Source of the DNA: a virus
DNA: 60,635 nt
IMG/VR virus record: IMGVR_UViG_3300020222_000019
Coordinates: 1-60,635 of that record
Strand: one strand, 5' to 3'
The notes below the pieces were generated by a model. The model was given only the letters and a program-made list of their open reading frames with translations, made no database searches and had not been told where the DNA came from. The position numbers were made by a program, and so were the translations under genes. Shown in pieces: positions 7,448 through 15,459 of this stretch. The stretch's first letter is position 1; each line of letters begins with the position of its first letter.

Positions 7448-7675
7448 TTAATTAAGTATTATAGGATTATTTTTAATTAAATTTTTTCTTTTTAATTCTA
7501 TTTTATATTTTAAATCAATAATAAATGGGAGTGCTAACATACCATCATAATCATCTTTTTTCATTTGATTTTCAAAATTACTAATCAACTTTTCACAAGT
7601 TGTTAGTTGATCCCAATTTACTGAAGATCTAATAACACCCTCAATCCATTTTTTTATTTGATATTTTTCTGTCAT
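7448..7675 (-). CDS. Hypothetical protein
   Basis: A 75-residue, Lys-rich, predicted helical protein (MTEKYQIKKWIEGVIRSSVN). No recognised domain. It ends 1 nt before the next gene's start, consistent with an operon of small accessory proteins. Confidence 0.55.
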   Translation of the reverse strand: MTEKYQIKKWIEGVIRSSVNWDQLTTCEKLISNFENQMKKDDYDGMLALPFIIDLKYKIELKRKNLIKNNPIILN

Positions 7676-7693
7676 TTTTTATAATTTTTAATA

Positions 7694-8071
7694 TTAATCT
7701 AGTAAAAAAATACAATCTTCAAATTCATAATTTTGTTCACTTCTTTCTGATATAACAATAAACTTATATTTCATACCAATTATTTCGTTACCATGTGAAG
7801 TTAGTGAACCATCTTCATTTGGGGGTATAATTTTAAATGGTGTTTCGAATTGTATACTATCGTGTGATATAATTGCTTTTACTTTATCAGTCCAAGTTGA
7901 AAGTCCATATTTTCCTTTGTACCTAAAATTTTTACCAACCAATTGTTTCATATCAAAGGTTGGTATTACGATTTCTTCTTCCGAAAGTAAAGGATTCCTT
8001 TTTCCTGTTAGTTCCTCGTAATAAGGATTTAATTCTCCTGTTTGTGGATCGTGTGTTGGTATTTTACCCAT
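7694..8071 (-). CDS. Hypothetical protein
   Basis: A 125-residue protein starting at the ATG at 8071 (MGKIPTHDPQTGELNPYYEE). A TTG at 8098 could extend it by nine residues but is unlikely. The N-terminal DPQTGELNPYYEELTGKRNP is hydrophilic, followed by a beta-rich part (FRYKGKYGLSTWTDKVKAII, KYKFIVISER). The family is unknown. The start overlaps the preceding gene by 8 nt. Confidence 0.55.
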   Translation of the reverse strand: MGKIPTHDPQTGELNPYYEELTGKRNPLLSEEEIVIPTFDMKQLVGKNFRYKGKYGLSTWTDKVKAIISHDSIQFETPFKIIPPNEDGSLTSHGNEIIGMKYKFIVISERSEQNYEFEDCIFLLD

Positions 8072-8249
8072 TGTACAACGTATATAATCTTTGAGCAATT
8101 AATTTTAAATCATTTTCTAACTTACCAATCCTTTTTTTATCATCTTCAGTTAATTCAAACTTTTCTGCTTTAATATCAGCAATTTCATTTATAATTCTCC
8201 TATGTTGTTCCATAAGAGTCCCTTGCATTATTCTTTTATCGTTTCTCAT
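8064..8249 (-). CDS. Hypothetical helical protein
   Basis: A 61-residue, highly charged protein (NEIADIKAEKFELTEDDKKR) likely to form a helical hairpin or coiled coil. The family is unknown. It is coupled by an 8-nt overlap to the next gene. Confidence 0.55.
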   Translation of the reverse strand: MRNDKRIMQGTLMEQHRRIINEIADIKAEKFELTEDDKKRIGKLENDLKLIAQRLYTLYNG

Positions 8250-8251
8250 AT

Positions 8252-8509
8252 TTATTTTTTATTTTTAACTATTGCTTTTGTTAATTGGTTTATTAGTCCC
8301 TGGACTTCTCCGAATTCGTAGAATCTTACATTTGGGTCCGTGTTGAAAAAATCAACATACCAGTTACCGTCTTTTATTTCTTCATTTGTTGGTGTTATAA
8401 ATGTTAGACCATCAACAATATCCAAAACATAATAATAGGACTCATCTTCATCGTGTTCTCTAATTTCTTCACTTTTGAAACCTAAAAGTATTAATTCTCT
8501 TTCTGTCAT
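8252..8509 (-). CDS. Hypothetical acidic protein
   Basis: An 85-residue acidic protein (ILLGFKSEEIREHDEDESYY) with a mixed alpha/beta pattern and a motif FITPTNEEIKDGNWYVDFF. It resembles small phage proteins of unknown role. It shares an ATGA overlap with the preceding lipoprotein gene. Confidence 0.55.
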   Translation of the reverse strand: MTERELILLGFKSEEIREHDEDESYYYVLDIVDGLTFITPTNEEIKDGNWYVDFFNTDPNVRFYEFGEVQGLINQLTKAIVKNKK

Positions 8510-8754
8510 TTTATAAGTTTTACTTTGGTTACTTTTCCTTTTTTATCTGTTTTATATTTAATTCTAAAACTATCTTCAATTGTGTATTCACCTTCTTCCA
8601 TATTCAAACAATACCATTCACAACTATCGTGGTGATAAAGATGAACGTGTATTTTTTCGAGTTCTTCACAACGTTGATATTCAATATCTTTATACATCCA
8701 ATTTGAACAACTAGACAAAGATAGTAATAAAATTATTAAGTTCAAAATTTTCAT
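8506..8754 (-). CDS. Small lipoprotein
   Basis: An 82-residue protein with a lipoprotein signal: MKILNLIILLLSLSSC, lipobox LSSC with the modified Cys at residue 16. The mature part has three further Cys residues and a His-rich segment (HVHLYHHDSCEWYC) that could bind metal. It is expected in the host envelope, perhaps in superinfection exclusion or lysis. That role is inference only. Confidence 0.6.
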   Translation of the reverse strand: MKILNLIILLLSLSSCSNWMYKDIEYQRCEELEKIHVHLYHHDSCEWYCLNMEEGEYTIEDSFRIKYKTDKKGKVTKVKLIK

Positions 8755-9017
8755 GTGTCTCTTGATGTTAATTCGTCTAATATTTCTTCAATTTTCTTTT
8801 CAGATTTTTTAAATTTTTGACTATGGTAATAATATAAAATTATAATAGCAAATAAAAAAAGAAATAAAATTGGTAACGAGATTATTTGTAAAAAAGCTAA
8901 AATAAATTCAAAAACTAATACAACAACAAATATAACTGTTGATATAATATGGATATCCATTTTACGTATTTCATTGTAGGCTAAATCCAACAATTCTTGG
9001 TCTTTTAATTCTTTCAT
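8751..9017 (-). CDS. Two-pass membrane protein
   Basis: An 88-residue protein with a charged N-terminal helix, two adjacent membrane helices (~residues 24-45 and 48-65, with Ile, Leu and Phe rich segments) and a charged C-terminal helix (FKKSEKKIEEILDELTSRD). The two-helix hairpin with cytoplasmic tails is holin-like in shape but I have no family evidence. It shares an ATGA overlap with the lipoprotein gene downstream. Confidence 0.55.
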   Translation of the reverse strand: MKELKDQELLDLAYNEIRKMDIHIISTVIFVVVLVFEFILAFLQIISLPILFLFLFAIIILYYYHSQKFKKSEKKIEEILDELTSRDT

Positions 9018-9256
9018 TATTCTAATTCTTTTACTTTAATTAAACTGTGTGATGCTTCAAATCTTTTTAAGATTGTAATTAATTCTGGGATATTATCAAA
9101 TGCCCATCTTTCTGTTTCTATCACATAGAAATCACCACCACCACCATTTTGTGTTTTGATTGTGATGTATTGTTCTTTATCATCACAACAATCAGCTTCC
9201 TGGGTGAATGTCATTTGGAAATCTTGTGTCAATAGATATTTTTTTCTATCTGTCAT
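9017..9256 (-). CDS. Hypothetical protein
   Basis: A 79-residue protein starting at the ATG at 9256 (MTDRKKYLLTQDFQMTFTQE). It has a beta-rich middle with a glycine run (TIKTQNGGGGDFYVIETERW). The family is unknown. A TAnnTTTG-like element lies 15 nt upstream (9279-9272), with a poorly spaced -33 box. Confidence 0.5.
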   Translation of the reverse strand: MTDRKKYLLTQDFQMTFTQEADCCDDKEQYITIKTQNGGGGDFYVIETERWAFDNIPELITILKRFEASHSLIKVKELE

Positions 9257-9294
9257 TTTTAAATCTTTAGTCAAAGATATAAAAAATTTTCAAA

Positions 9295-9516
9295 TCAAAC
9301 AAGTTTTATAATTAATTTTCCGGGATTTAAATATTCTTCCTGGTAGGTCATATTGTAATCAGAAATACATTCTTTAACAATATTTTTCATATGTTCACTG
9401 TGACCAGTAATTACCGATATTTCTTTTATTTTTTTTTGCATATTTTCCCATAGGAATTGATCCAAAATTACTTTTACATCAGAATGTCTAATCCCGTGCA
9501 AGTCCAACGAGTTCAT
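9295..9516 (-). CDS. Smr-domain protein
   Basis: A 73-residue stand-alone Smr (small MutS-related) domain. It starts MNSLDLHGIRHSDVKVIL, with the family's LDLHG motif, and has VITGHSEHM where the family usually has the HGKG loop. Smr domains are nicking endonucleases acting on DNA or RNA, and stand-alone copies occur in phages. The ATG at 9516 was chosen because it places LDLHG at the N-terminus as usual. It overlaps the preceding gene by 29 nt. Confidence 0.75.
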   Translation of the reverse strand: MNSLDLHGIRHSDVKVILDQFLWENMQKKIKEISVITGHSEHMKNIVKECISDYNMTYQEEYLNPGKLIIKLV

Positions 9517-9691
9517 CTTTAAATAGTTCTTTTGTGAAGAAATTATCTGATGGGTTGTGTTTACCAAGATTATACCTAGTATAGGTACCATCATCAAATG
9601 CTATTTTAATCATTAAAAATCCAAGATCAGATACGTACAACTTATCCAATTTACCAACACCTTTTGGTGTTTCAATTAAAACATCATTCAT
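9488..9691 (-). CDS. Hypothetical protein
   Basis: A 67-residue protein (MNDVLIETPKGVGKLDKLYV) predicted to form a small beta barrel, with IAFDDGTYTRYNLGKH in the middle. The pattern GVGKLDKLYVSDLGFLMIKI resembles small phage SH3-like proteins. It overlaps the Smr gene downstream by 29 nt. Confidence 0.55.
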   Translation of the reverse strand: MNDVLIETPKGVGKLDKLYVSDLGFLMIKIAFDDGTYTRYNLGKHNPSDNFFTKELFKDELVGLARD

Positions 9692-9788
9692 CTTTTTTTC
9701 CTTTTTTATATCTAATATAAAGTTCTACCGGTATTGCAAGAATTGCAACAAATAATAATCCAAATAAAATTTTTTCTAATAAAATCAT
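9684..9788 (-). CDS. Small single-pass membrane peptide
   Basis: A 34-residue frame from the ATG at 9788 to a TGA at 9684-9686. It has one membrane helix (LFGLLFVAILAIPVEL) and a basic tail (YIRYKKGKKDE). It overlaps the upstream stop as ATGA and the downstream start by 8 nt, so it is tightly packed as real phage genes are. Confidence 0.5.
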   Translation of the reverse strand: MILLEKILFGLLFVAILAIPVELYIRYKKGKKDE

Positions 9789-10096
9789 AAGTTATATGTT
9801 ATTGTACCGTTTTCTTCAACCACTTCTAATACACCATCAGATTCTTCTTCGGTAAGTTTTTCAATTTGTTCTTGTGTCAAATTAACTTTTTCTGGACCCA
9901 TATACACTTTAAATGGTTGAGTCAATGTTAATTTACTATTCGTAATTAAATCAATTATTTGTTCATTACCACATTCAACAATTGAAGGGTATTTACCACC
10001 AACTGTTACAACAGCTTTATCACCTACTTCAAGTTTATCTAGTGATACTAAATATGGTTTTTCATCAACGATGAATAATTTTACTTTCTTTGTCAT
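9785..10096 (-). CDS. Hypothetical protein
   Basis: A 103-residue protein of unknown family. The N-terminal part is beta-rich (MTKKVKLFIVDEKPYLVSLD) and includes VGDKAVVTVGG. The C-terminus is acidic (LTQEQIEKLTEEESDGVLEV). Upstream on the minus strand are overlapping TATAAATA boxes about 10-20 nt from the start. Confidence 0.55.
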   Translation of the reverse strand: MTKKVKLFIVDEKPYLVSLDKLEVGDKAVVTVGGKYPSIVECGNEQIIDLITNSKLTLTQPFKVYMGPEKVNLTQEQIEKLTEEESDGVLEVVEENGTITYNL

Positions 10097-10114
10097 TTCA
10101 ATCTTTATTTATAT

Positions 10115-10429
10115 TTATAACTTCAAATCGTTTTTTGCATTCATAGATATAATATAAGACATTAAATTTTTAACTAAAGTATCAGCATCTATATTTTTAT
10201 ATAATTCCGGATAACGGTCTTGAAGTATTTTATTTTCTTCATATTCCCTGCAGCTTGAAAGAATATCCGAGAGCATTGATTTTAACATATGTTCTTTATC
10301 GTATGAATCTTCAACTTTTCTTTCTAACACTTGTCCCTCAAGATCTTGTGTATATTCAATAAGTTCTTGTACTTCTGGTTTGTTAAGAAGTCCAGGATTT
10401 CTACGAAATAGTTGTTTTATGTTTTTCAA
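10115..10429 (-). CDS. Hypothetical helical protein with a TTG start
   Basis: A 104-residue helical protein (NIKQLFRRNPGLLNKPEVQE). No ATG occurs in the first 40 codons. The TTG at 10429 overlaps the stop of the upstream HAD gene as TTGA, which decides this start. The family is unknown. Confidence 0.55.
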   Translation of the reverse strand: MKNIKQLFRRNPGLLNKPEVQELIEYTQDLEGQVLERKVEDSYDKEHMLKSMLSDILSSCREYEENKILQDRYPELYKNIDADTLVKNLMSYIISMNAKNDLKL

Positions 10430-11022
10430 GTTAAATAATTTAATATTTTTTCTTTTACTCCTAATTGTTTAATACCTTCATTAGATTTTGGTGTTAAAAC
10501 GAAATTATCGATTGCCCATTCATCTTTCCACGGTTCACCAATTTTCCCCATATTCAAATCATCTACAGAAACCCAATGTGTTATTTCAGGGTTATCGTGA
10601 AGGTATTGTTTTATTTCAATTGTTCGGGTTTGTTCCAATTCCCATCGTGGTGACCATATAAAATTACTATCGTAATCTTTACAATTTTGTATGTTTGGTG
10701 TTAGAGCAATTGGTCGTTTGATAATCCCTTGACTCTCGTAGTAATCACCAAGTTCTTCTAATGTCGCATGAAATTTCCAATCTGAAGATACAACAATTTC
10801 ACAACCAGTTTCTTCAAGAATTTCATTAAGTATCTTAATTGCCTTTTTATCAAAATCATCAAAACGATATTCTACAGGAGCATCTTTTTTATCTTTACTA
10901 CTATCTGGATTTTCACTACGATATTTCGCCCATTTTTTTAATCGTCCACCCCAATTGTTTGATAGACATATAACTGAGTCGTTATCAAGGAACAAAATTT
11001 TATGATTTTTAGTTTTTTCCAT
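10426..11022 (-). CDS. HAD-superfamily phosphatase (RNA-repair-type)
   Basis: A 198-residue HAD-fold protein. Motif I is ILFLDNDSVICL (DxD) near residues 9-20, motif II is EIVVSSDWK near 75-83, and the acidic motif is VSVDDLNMGK near 151. The arrangement resembles the HAD domain found in multidomain RNA-repair proteins. The window also encodes a polynucleotide-kinase-like P-loop protein and an RNA ligase, so a role in 3'-phosphate removal during RNA repair is possible. That function is inference. It is coupled to the next gene by a TTGA overlap. Confidence 0.65.
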   Translation of the reverse strand: MEKTKNHKILFLDNDSVICLSNNWGGRLKKWAKYRSENPDSSKDKKDAPVEYRFDDFDKKAIKILNEILEETGCEIVVSSDWKFHATLEELGDYYESQGIIKRPIALTPNIQNCKDYDSNFIWSPRWELEQTRTIEIKQYLHDNPEITHWVSVDDLNMGKIGEPWKDEWAIDNFVLTPKSNEGIKQLGVKEKILNYLT

Positions 11023-11140
11023 TTTATATGATATTTATAGATATAGTAATTGATTAAATGTTTTTACAAAGATAATGAAAAATGAATAAAAAAGAGTATG
11101 GTGGTTTTAAGTGGGAAGTTTTTAGATAAAAAATTATTTT

Positions 11141-11431
11141 TTAAACCCCAACAAAATCAATACAATCTAAATTGTATTTTTTTTTAACCCAATACTTAAC
11201 AAAATCATATGTTTCCGAATAGTCTGTGTTTAACATACTAAAAATTGGGTCGATTACTTTTTTTGAATTTAAAAATATTTGAAGGTTGGTTTGTTCAACT
11301 AGAAAAATTGTTGACTTATCGTCTTTATGGTTTAAAGACTTATACTTTCCTTCTCTTGTTGTTTTTATCTCCAAATTACCATAATGTAATTCAAGGAATT
11401 TTTCAATACGATTTTTTTCTTTATCTGTCAT
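11141..11431 (-). CDS. Hypothetical protein
   Basis: A 96-residue protein from the ATG at 11431 (MTDKEKNRIEKFLELHYGNL). A longer reading would need a TTG at 11497. It has an aromatic C-terminal half (YDFVKYWVKKKYNLDCIDFV). The family is unknown. It overlaps the preceding membrane peptide by 11 nt. Confidence 0.55.
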   Translation of the reverse strand: MTDKEKNRIEKFLELHYGNLEIKTTREGKYKSLNHKDDKSTIFLVEQTNLQIFLNSKKVIDPIFSMLNTDYSETYDFVKYWVKKKYNLDCIDFVGV

Positions 11432-11531
11432 TTTTATCAAAAAATGATTCGAATGGATGTTCGCCCATTCTTTTTTTATGTTTAAATTTATAACCAATAA
11501 ATAATACTGTAAAAATTATTAACAAAATCAT
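11421..11531 (-). CDS. Small single-pass membrane peptide
   Basis: A 36-residue frame from the ATG at 11531 to a TAA at 11421-11423. The N-terminus is a membrane helix (MILLIIFTVLFIGYKF) followed by a basic and polar tail. It probably forms the first gene of the minus-strand run below the fibre gene's terminator. Confidence 0.45.
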   Translation of the reverse strand: MILLIIFTVLFIGYKFKHKKRMGEHPFESFFDKNDR

Positions 11532-11560
11532 AGTTTAAATATATAAAATTATTTTAAATA

Positions 11561-11592
11561 AAAAAACCCCAACTTAGTAGTATTGGGGTTTT
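11561..11592 (-). terminator. Terminator after the fibre gene
   Basis: Perfect 10-bp inverted repeat AAAACCCCAA / TTGGGGTTTT (11563-11572 and 11583-11592) with a 10-nt loop. On the minus strand a T-run follows it. It lies 20 bp after the fibre stop codon at 11612. Confidence 0.85.
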
Positions 11593-11611
11593 AATTTTTA
11601 TTATTTTTTAA

Positions 11612-13819
11612 TTAAGGTACAATAAATAAACCATTTGTCGCCGGATCTCTCCATACAGCACCTGTTGGTAATCCTGATGCACTTGTTGGCACATTCATAA
11701 TTGAAAGATTGTTTACAAATGTTGCGCATTGTCTATTTGTTGTTATATCAGAGCCGACTATAAATGAAAGACAATCATTAACAGAATTGTTTTTACCACC
11801 TAAAATACCAGATTTTGATTTTGTAATTTTATTACATTCACCACCTGAAATAACTGAATGCTGGGCGTAAACAGTGTTTTGGAAACCGTTACCAATTAAA
11901 TTAAATCCACCATTTAAAGCTGTATTACAATAACCACCAACAATAACATCAGAACCATTTGTAGTATTATATATACCTGCACCAATAAACGCAAAGGAAC
12001 CACCTTGATTAGTAGTATTATATATACCACCACCAATAATACCATTGTCGGACCTATTTAAATTACTTGAACCCCCTACTATTGCCGCACCACAACCAAT
12101 TGCTGTGTTTGAGCACCCACCAATAACAGAAGCATGAGGTCCACTAAGATAGTTAAGTTCTCCACCTAATATTGTTCCAAACCCACCAAGTTCAACATAA
12201 TTGTTTTTTCCACCAACTACACTTGAAAACGAGCTATATACTTTATTAAGGTTACCCCCAACTAATGATGAACACTGTCCTTCTACCGTATTTTTTTCAC
12301 CACCTAAAATTACATTTGAACCACCGTATGGTGAAATAGTGTTACAAAAACCACCACCAACTACAGAACATTGTGCTGCTGAAATATTTCTTTCACCACC
12401 AACAACTGTTGATGACCAAAGATAACTTAAAAGACAACTACCTGCGGTATTATATATACCACCTAGAACACTAGATCTCATACTTAATACTGTGTTATAT
12501 TCACCAGCACCAATAAATCCATATTTACCAGAAGAAGTATTATATTTACCACCAGCTATTGTTGCATAGTTACAACTTGATGTGTTATACCTACCACCAC
12601 CCATAACACTATAAACCCCAGACGCAAAACTATTATTACCAGTTCTTAAAACAGAACAAGTTCCAGAGCCAGCAACCATTACACCAGAACCACCACCAGT
12701 GCTAAATCCAGATGCTGTAACTGTAGATCCGTCTGTGTTTGATAAAGTTAATACACCTGTTCCATTATTATAAGATGCTCCAGTCAAGTAGATATCAGTA
12801 AATCCAGTTAAGAATCCAGAGACATTAAATGTATTTCCAGAGTTTGTTGTAAATGTTGCAACACCGGTATTAGAATCATACGTACCACCAGTTACAGTCA
12901 TATCAGATGATAAAATACCAAGGTTTACAGTATAATCATTTCCATCATTAACAGAAGCCGTTAAATCAAAAGTTCCAGGATTCCAAGTAAGTCCAGTTAA
13001 GAAATAATCTGTTCCACCTGTATATAATCCATTAATTGTTACAGAACCATCTTGTCTATCTAATGTTAATGTTCCATTAGAATATGTTCCACCAGTTACA
13101 TAAAAATCATCTGTTAAAAACCCAGAAGTATTTAATGTATTACCATTAGAATTTGTTAAAGTTAAAACACCAGTTCCATTATTATATGTTAAACCAGAAA
13201 CAAATACATCTGTTGTTGTAACACCAGTCACAACAAAACCAGAAGAATCTAAACCTAAATTAATCACAGCACTACCAGAACCAACATTTCTAATGTTAAG
13301 ATTTGGAACATAAGCAGTATCTGGAGCTGAGGCTACAATATTTGACCCAGCAAGAACTGATGAACAATTACCAGTAACTTTATTATTAAAACCTCCCAAT
13401 ACAGAACCATATGTACTAATTACTGTATTTGATTTACCACCACCAACAGTTGAGTAATTACCTATAGAATCATTTGATTCTCCACCTAAAATTGATGAAT
13501 ATGTACCAAAAGCACTATGACAAAGTCCTCCACCAATTGTTGAGTAATCACCACTTGGGTTCATTCTGTTAAATCTACCACCACCTATAAAACCTCCATA
13601 AGAAAGTATTGTGTTTCCACCACCTCCGGCTACGGTTGAATATACGGTATTACCACTTATTGTGTTTTGGTATCCGCCACCAATTGTTGTGTATGTTTGT
13701 CTTGCATTATTTCCTCTACCACCAGAAACTGTTGCATAATTAGCTGGAGCTGTATTACAATTTCCTTGTCTCACTGTTGAAGTTGAAAACCCAGGATTGT
13801 CAATGATTACATAAGCCAT
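11612..13819 (-). CDS. YadA-head-like fibre or adhesin protein
   Basis: A 735-residue repeat protein. Residues ~20-165 and ~385-690 are two blocks of left-handed beta-roll repeats of the trimeric adhesin head type, with units such as YSTVGGGKSNTV and SSVLGG.NN. Each block ends with a similar closing segment (APDTAYVPNLNIRNV and NRQCATFVNNLSIMNV). Between them (~200-375) lie about five ~40-residue repeats of the form TGxxYNNGTGVLTLTNSxG. The C-terminus PTGAVWRDPATNGLFIV resembles ends of phage virion fibre proteins. The expected role is receptor binding or capsid/tail decoration. The gene stands alone between two terminators with its own TATTTATA box. Confidence 0.8.
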   Translation of the reverse strand: MAYVIIDNPGFSTSTVRQGNCNTAPANYATVSGGRGNNARQTYTTIGGGYQNTISGNTVYSTVAGGGGNTILSYGGFIGGGRFNRMNPSGDYSTIGGGLCHSAFGTYSSILGGESNDSIGNYSTVGGGKSNTVISTYGSVLGGFNNKVTGNCSSVLAGSNIVASAPDTAYVPNLNIRNVGSGSAVINLGLDSSGFVVTGVTTTDVFVSGLTYNNGTGVLTLTNSNGNTLNTSGFLTDDFYVTGGTYSNGTLTLDRQDGSVTINGLYTGGTDYFLTGLTWNPGTFDLTASVNDGNDYTVNLGILSSDMTVTGGTYDSNTGVATFTTNSGNTFNVSGFLTGFTDIYLTGASYNNGTGVLTLSNTDGSTVTASGFSTGGGSGVMVAGSGTCSVLRTGNNSFASGVYSVMGGGRYNTSSCNYATIAGGKYNTSSGKYGFIGAGEYNTVLSMRSSVLGGIYNTAGSCLLSYLWSSTVVGGERNISAAQCSVVGGGFCNTISPYGGSNVILGGEKNTVEGQCSSLVGGNLNKVYSSFSSVVGGKNNYVELGGFGTILGGELNYLSGPHASVIGGCSNTAIGCGAAIVGGSSNLNRSDNGIIGGGIYNTTNQGGSFAFIGAGIYNTTNGSDVIVGGYCNTALNGGFNLIGNGFQNTVYAQHSVISGGECNKITKSKSGILGGKNNSVNDCLSFIVGSDITTNRQCATFVNNLSIMNVPTSASGLPTGAVWRDPATNGLFIVP

Positions 13820-13856
13820 TTTTAATTGTTTTTTTTTTATTTATTATTTACTTTTA

Positions 13857-13864
13857 TATAAATA
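13857..13864 (-). promoter_or_regulatory. TATTTATA box upstream of the fibre gene
   Basis: On the minus strand TATTTATA lies 37 nt before the fibre ATG. The same octamer precedes several other candidate late genes in this window. It is a putative phage late promoter element, complementary in sequence to the T4 late box TATAAATA. Confidence 0.4.
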
Positions 13865-13883
13865 CATTAAAACAAATTAAAAA

Positions 13884-13920
13884 CAAAAAAACCCCAAAAC
13901 TTTTTTAGAGTCTTAGGGTT
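13884..13920 (-). terminator. Terminator upstream of the fibre gene
   Basis: On the minus strand ACCCTAA can pair with the later TTTGGGGT region (one G-U pair) and is followed directly by seven T residues. It would end the transcript of the gene at 14074-14538 before the fibre promoter. Confidence 0.55.
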
Positions 13921-14073
13921 AAGAGTAAATTAGATGTTGTGTGATTCGAGAATTTGAGTTTTAAGTTTTGACTTACTTAAATGTTGAACGCTTGATTTTT
14001 AACTTTTGAATGCGGTATCAAATCTAACCATCGATTCTTGCAAGTTGTAGATTGAAAATCACAAACATTCTAA
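13921..14073. other. Non-coding stretch, no feature seen
   Basis: No open frame longer than ~14 codons, no consensus promoter and no strong hairpin was found. It lies between the stop of the gene at 14074 and the terminator before the fibre gene, and could be a long 3' untranslated region. Confidence 0.4.
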
Positions 14074-14538
14074 TTACTCAGCTATTTGGTCTTCGTAAGG
14101 TTCCAAATATGTTACCGAATTATGATAATCCAGTTCGTCTTGTAATTGTTCAATTCTCGATTCCAAGAATTTAACTTCATTATCCCTTTCTACGGCAGTA
14201 ATTTCACTTACTTTTACTGTTTGAGTTTCATTTCTTCTTGAATAATAATCCTCTGAAACACCATTTGTACAATCTAATGCTTTTAAATTTTTAACAACTG
14301 ATTTTAATTCAGACATTAAAAAGATTTTATCATAAAAAATAGTGTTTGCTTGATGAATTTGTGTTTTAAGTGCTGTCAACTCATCAACTTTTGTGTAAAT
14401 TGTCGCAAGAGTTTCTTTTGTTGAATAATCTCTTTGATTTCCTTCGATTACTGAATTGTTCTTATGTAATCTAACCATTAGTTCATTTACTTCGTGAACT
14501 AACTTGTTTTTTAATTTTAATGCTTGTTTTACTGTCAT
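14074..14538 (-). CDS. Coiled-coil protein, DIP1984-like
   Basis: A 154-residue helical protein. The N-terminal part (ALKLKNKLVHEVNELMVRLH, then ELTALKTQIHQANTIFYDKI and LMSELKSVVKNLKALDCTNG) has the layout of the DIP1984 family, a helical family found in bacteria and phages with unknown activity. The assignment rests on pattern memory only. A C-terminal coiled coil (KFLESRIEQLQDELDYH) follows. Confidence 0.5.
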   Translation of the reverse strand: MTVKQALKLKNKLVHEVNELMVRLHKNNSVIEGNQRDYSTKETLATIYTKVDELTALKTQIHQANTIFYDKIFLMSELKSVVKNLKALDCTNGVSEDYYSRRNETQTVKVSEITAVERDNEVKFLESRIEQLQDELDYHNSVTYLEPYEDQIAE

Positions 14539-14577
14539 AACTTATTTTTTTGTGTTAAAATTATATTATATATTTTT

Positions 14578-14898
14578 TTAATAGTCAACATCTTCTGTCA
14601 AACAAATTTCGGTTTTTGCTAAATCACTATAAACCCAAATTTCATATCCTAAACCGCCAGTACCTTTAAACTTATATTCAAAATTACCATACATACCATA
14701 AACACCATAAATGTGTCCCATCCATTCGTTGAGTACTTTGCTTTCTTTTGAATGAATTGTAAAAGTCATTGGTTTAAATCCATCGTCACCTAAATCTTGT
14801 TTTGCTTCTTGTATTGGTTTTGGGTTATTTCTTACCTTTTCACCCTTTTCAATAATTCGTTCTCGCATTTTGTTTAATCTTTCAATTTCTCTTTCCAT
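14578..14898 (-). CDS. Hypothetical protein
   Basis: A 106-residue protein with an Arg/Lys/Glu-rich helical start (MEREIERLNKMRERIIEKGE) and an aromatic, Gly-rich C-terminal domain (YGVYGMYGNFEYKFKGTGGL). The family is unknown. It ends in AEICLTEDVDY-like acidic residues. Confidence 0.5.
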   Translation of the reverse strand: MEREIERLNKMRERIIEKGEKVRNNPKPIQEAKQDLGDDGFKPMTFTIHSKESKVLNEWMGHIYGVYGMYGNFEYKFKGTGGLGYEIWVYSDLAKTEICLTEDVDY

Positions 14899-14907
14899 TT
14901 CAAAATT

Positions 14908-15459
14908 TTAATTATTATTTTTTATGATTTCAGTAACCTTTAATGACCAAGGATCAAAAAAGGTATCTGTGTTACATATTTCAATTGTGTTTGTAAGAGC
15001 ATTAAAATAAATGTCTCCATTTTTAATTGGTTCCATTAATTTTTTAAGATATCTTTTACCTTCGTATTCAACATACAATCTTTCGTCCCTATGTTCATCA
15101 CATAATGTATAAATCCAACCATTGATTGTATGTTGTTCTCCAGGTTCTCCACAAACTTCACAAACCTGGAATGTTTCTTTTTCTGCTTCAATAACAAAGT
15201 GAAATCCGTTTTTAGGTAGATTATCCAAAAATATACTCATACCTCCAAACTTTTCTTTTACATTAACAAAACTTTTATCCCAACCAAGTGCAATTAACGT
15301 TTCAAATAATCTTTGGACAATACCCAACCAACCGTTACCAATATTAAATTCATTTCTTTTAAGTATTGGTCCTTTATCAATTCTATATGATCTTTGTAGT
15401 CCTCCAATTTTTTCAAGAAAACTTTCAAACTCTTTGTCTGTTCTATGATTATTGTTCAT
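14908..15459 (-). CDS. Hypothetical zinc-site protein
   Basis: A 183-residue protein with a likely zinc site CEVCGEP.....LCDEH around residues 100-125, within a domain that includes ALGWDKSFVNVKEKFGGMSI. This layout occurs in phage proteins of unknown function. The ATG at 15459 (MNNNHRTDKEFESFLEKIGG) was preferred. An in-frame ATG at 15471 is possible and both overlap the upstream gene. Confidence 0.6.
   Translation of the reverse strand: MNNNHRTDKEFESFLEKIGGLQRSYRIDKGPILKRNEFNIGNGWLGIVQRLFETLIALGWDKSFVNVKEKFGGMSIFLDNLPKNGFHFVIEAEKETFQVCEVCGEPGEQHTINGWIYTLCDEHRDERLYVEYEGKRYLKKLMEPIKNGDIYFNALTNTIEICNTDTFFDPWSLKVTEIIKNNN

Noticed and set aside
11040-11140. Promoter with TATCTTTG near 11072-11079 on the minus strand
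   Set aside because: There is no TTTG-like box at 19-20 nt and the next start codon is ~50 nt away.
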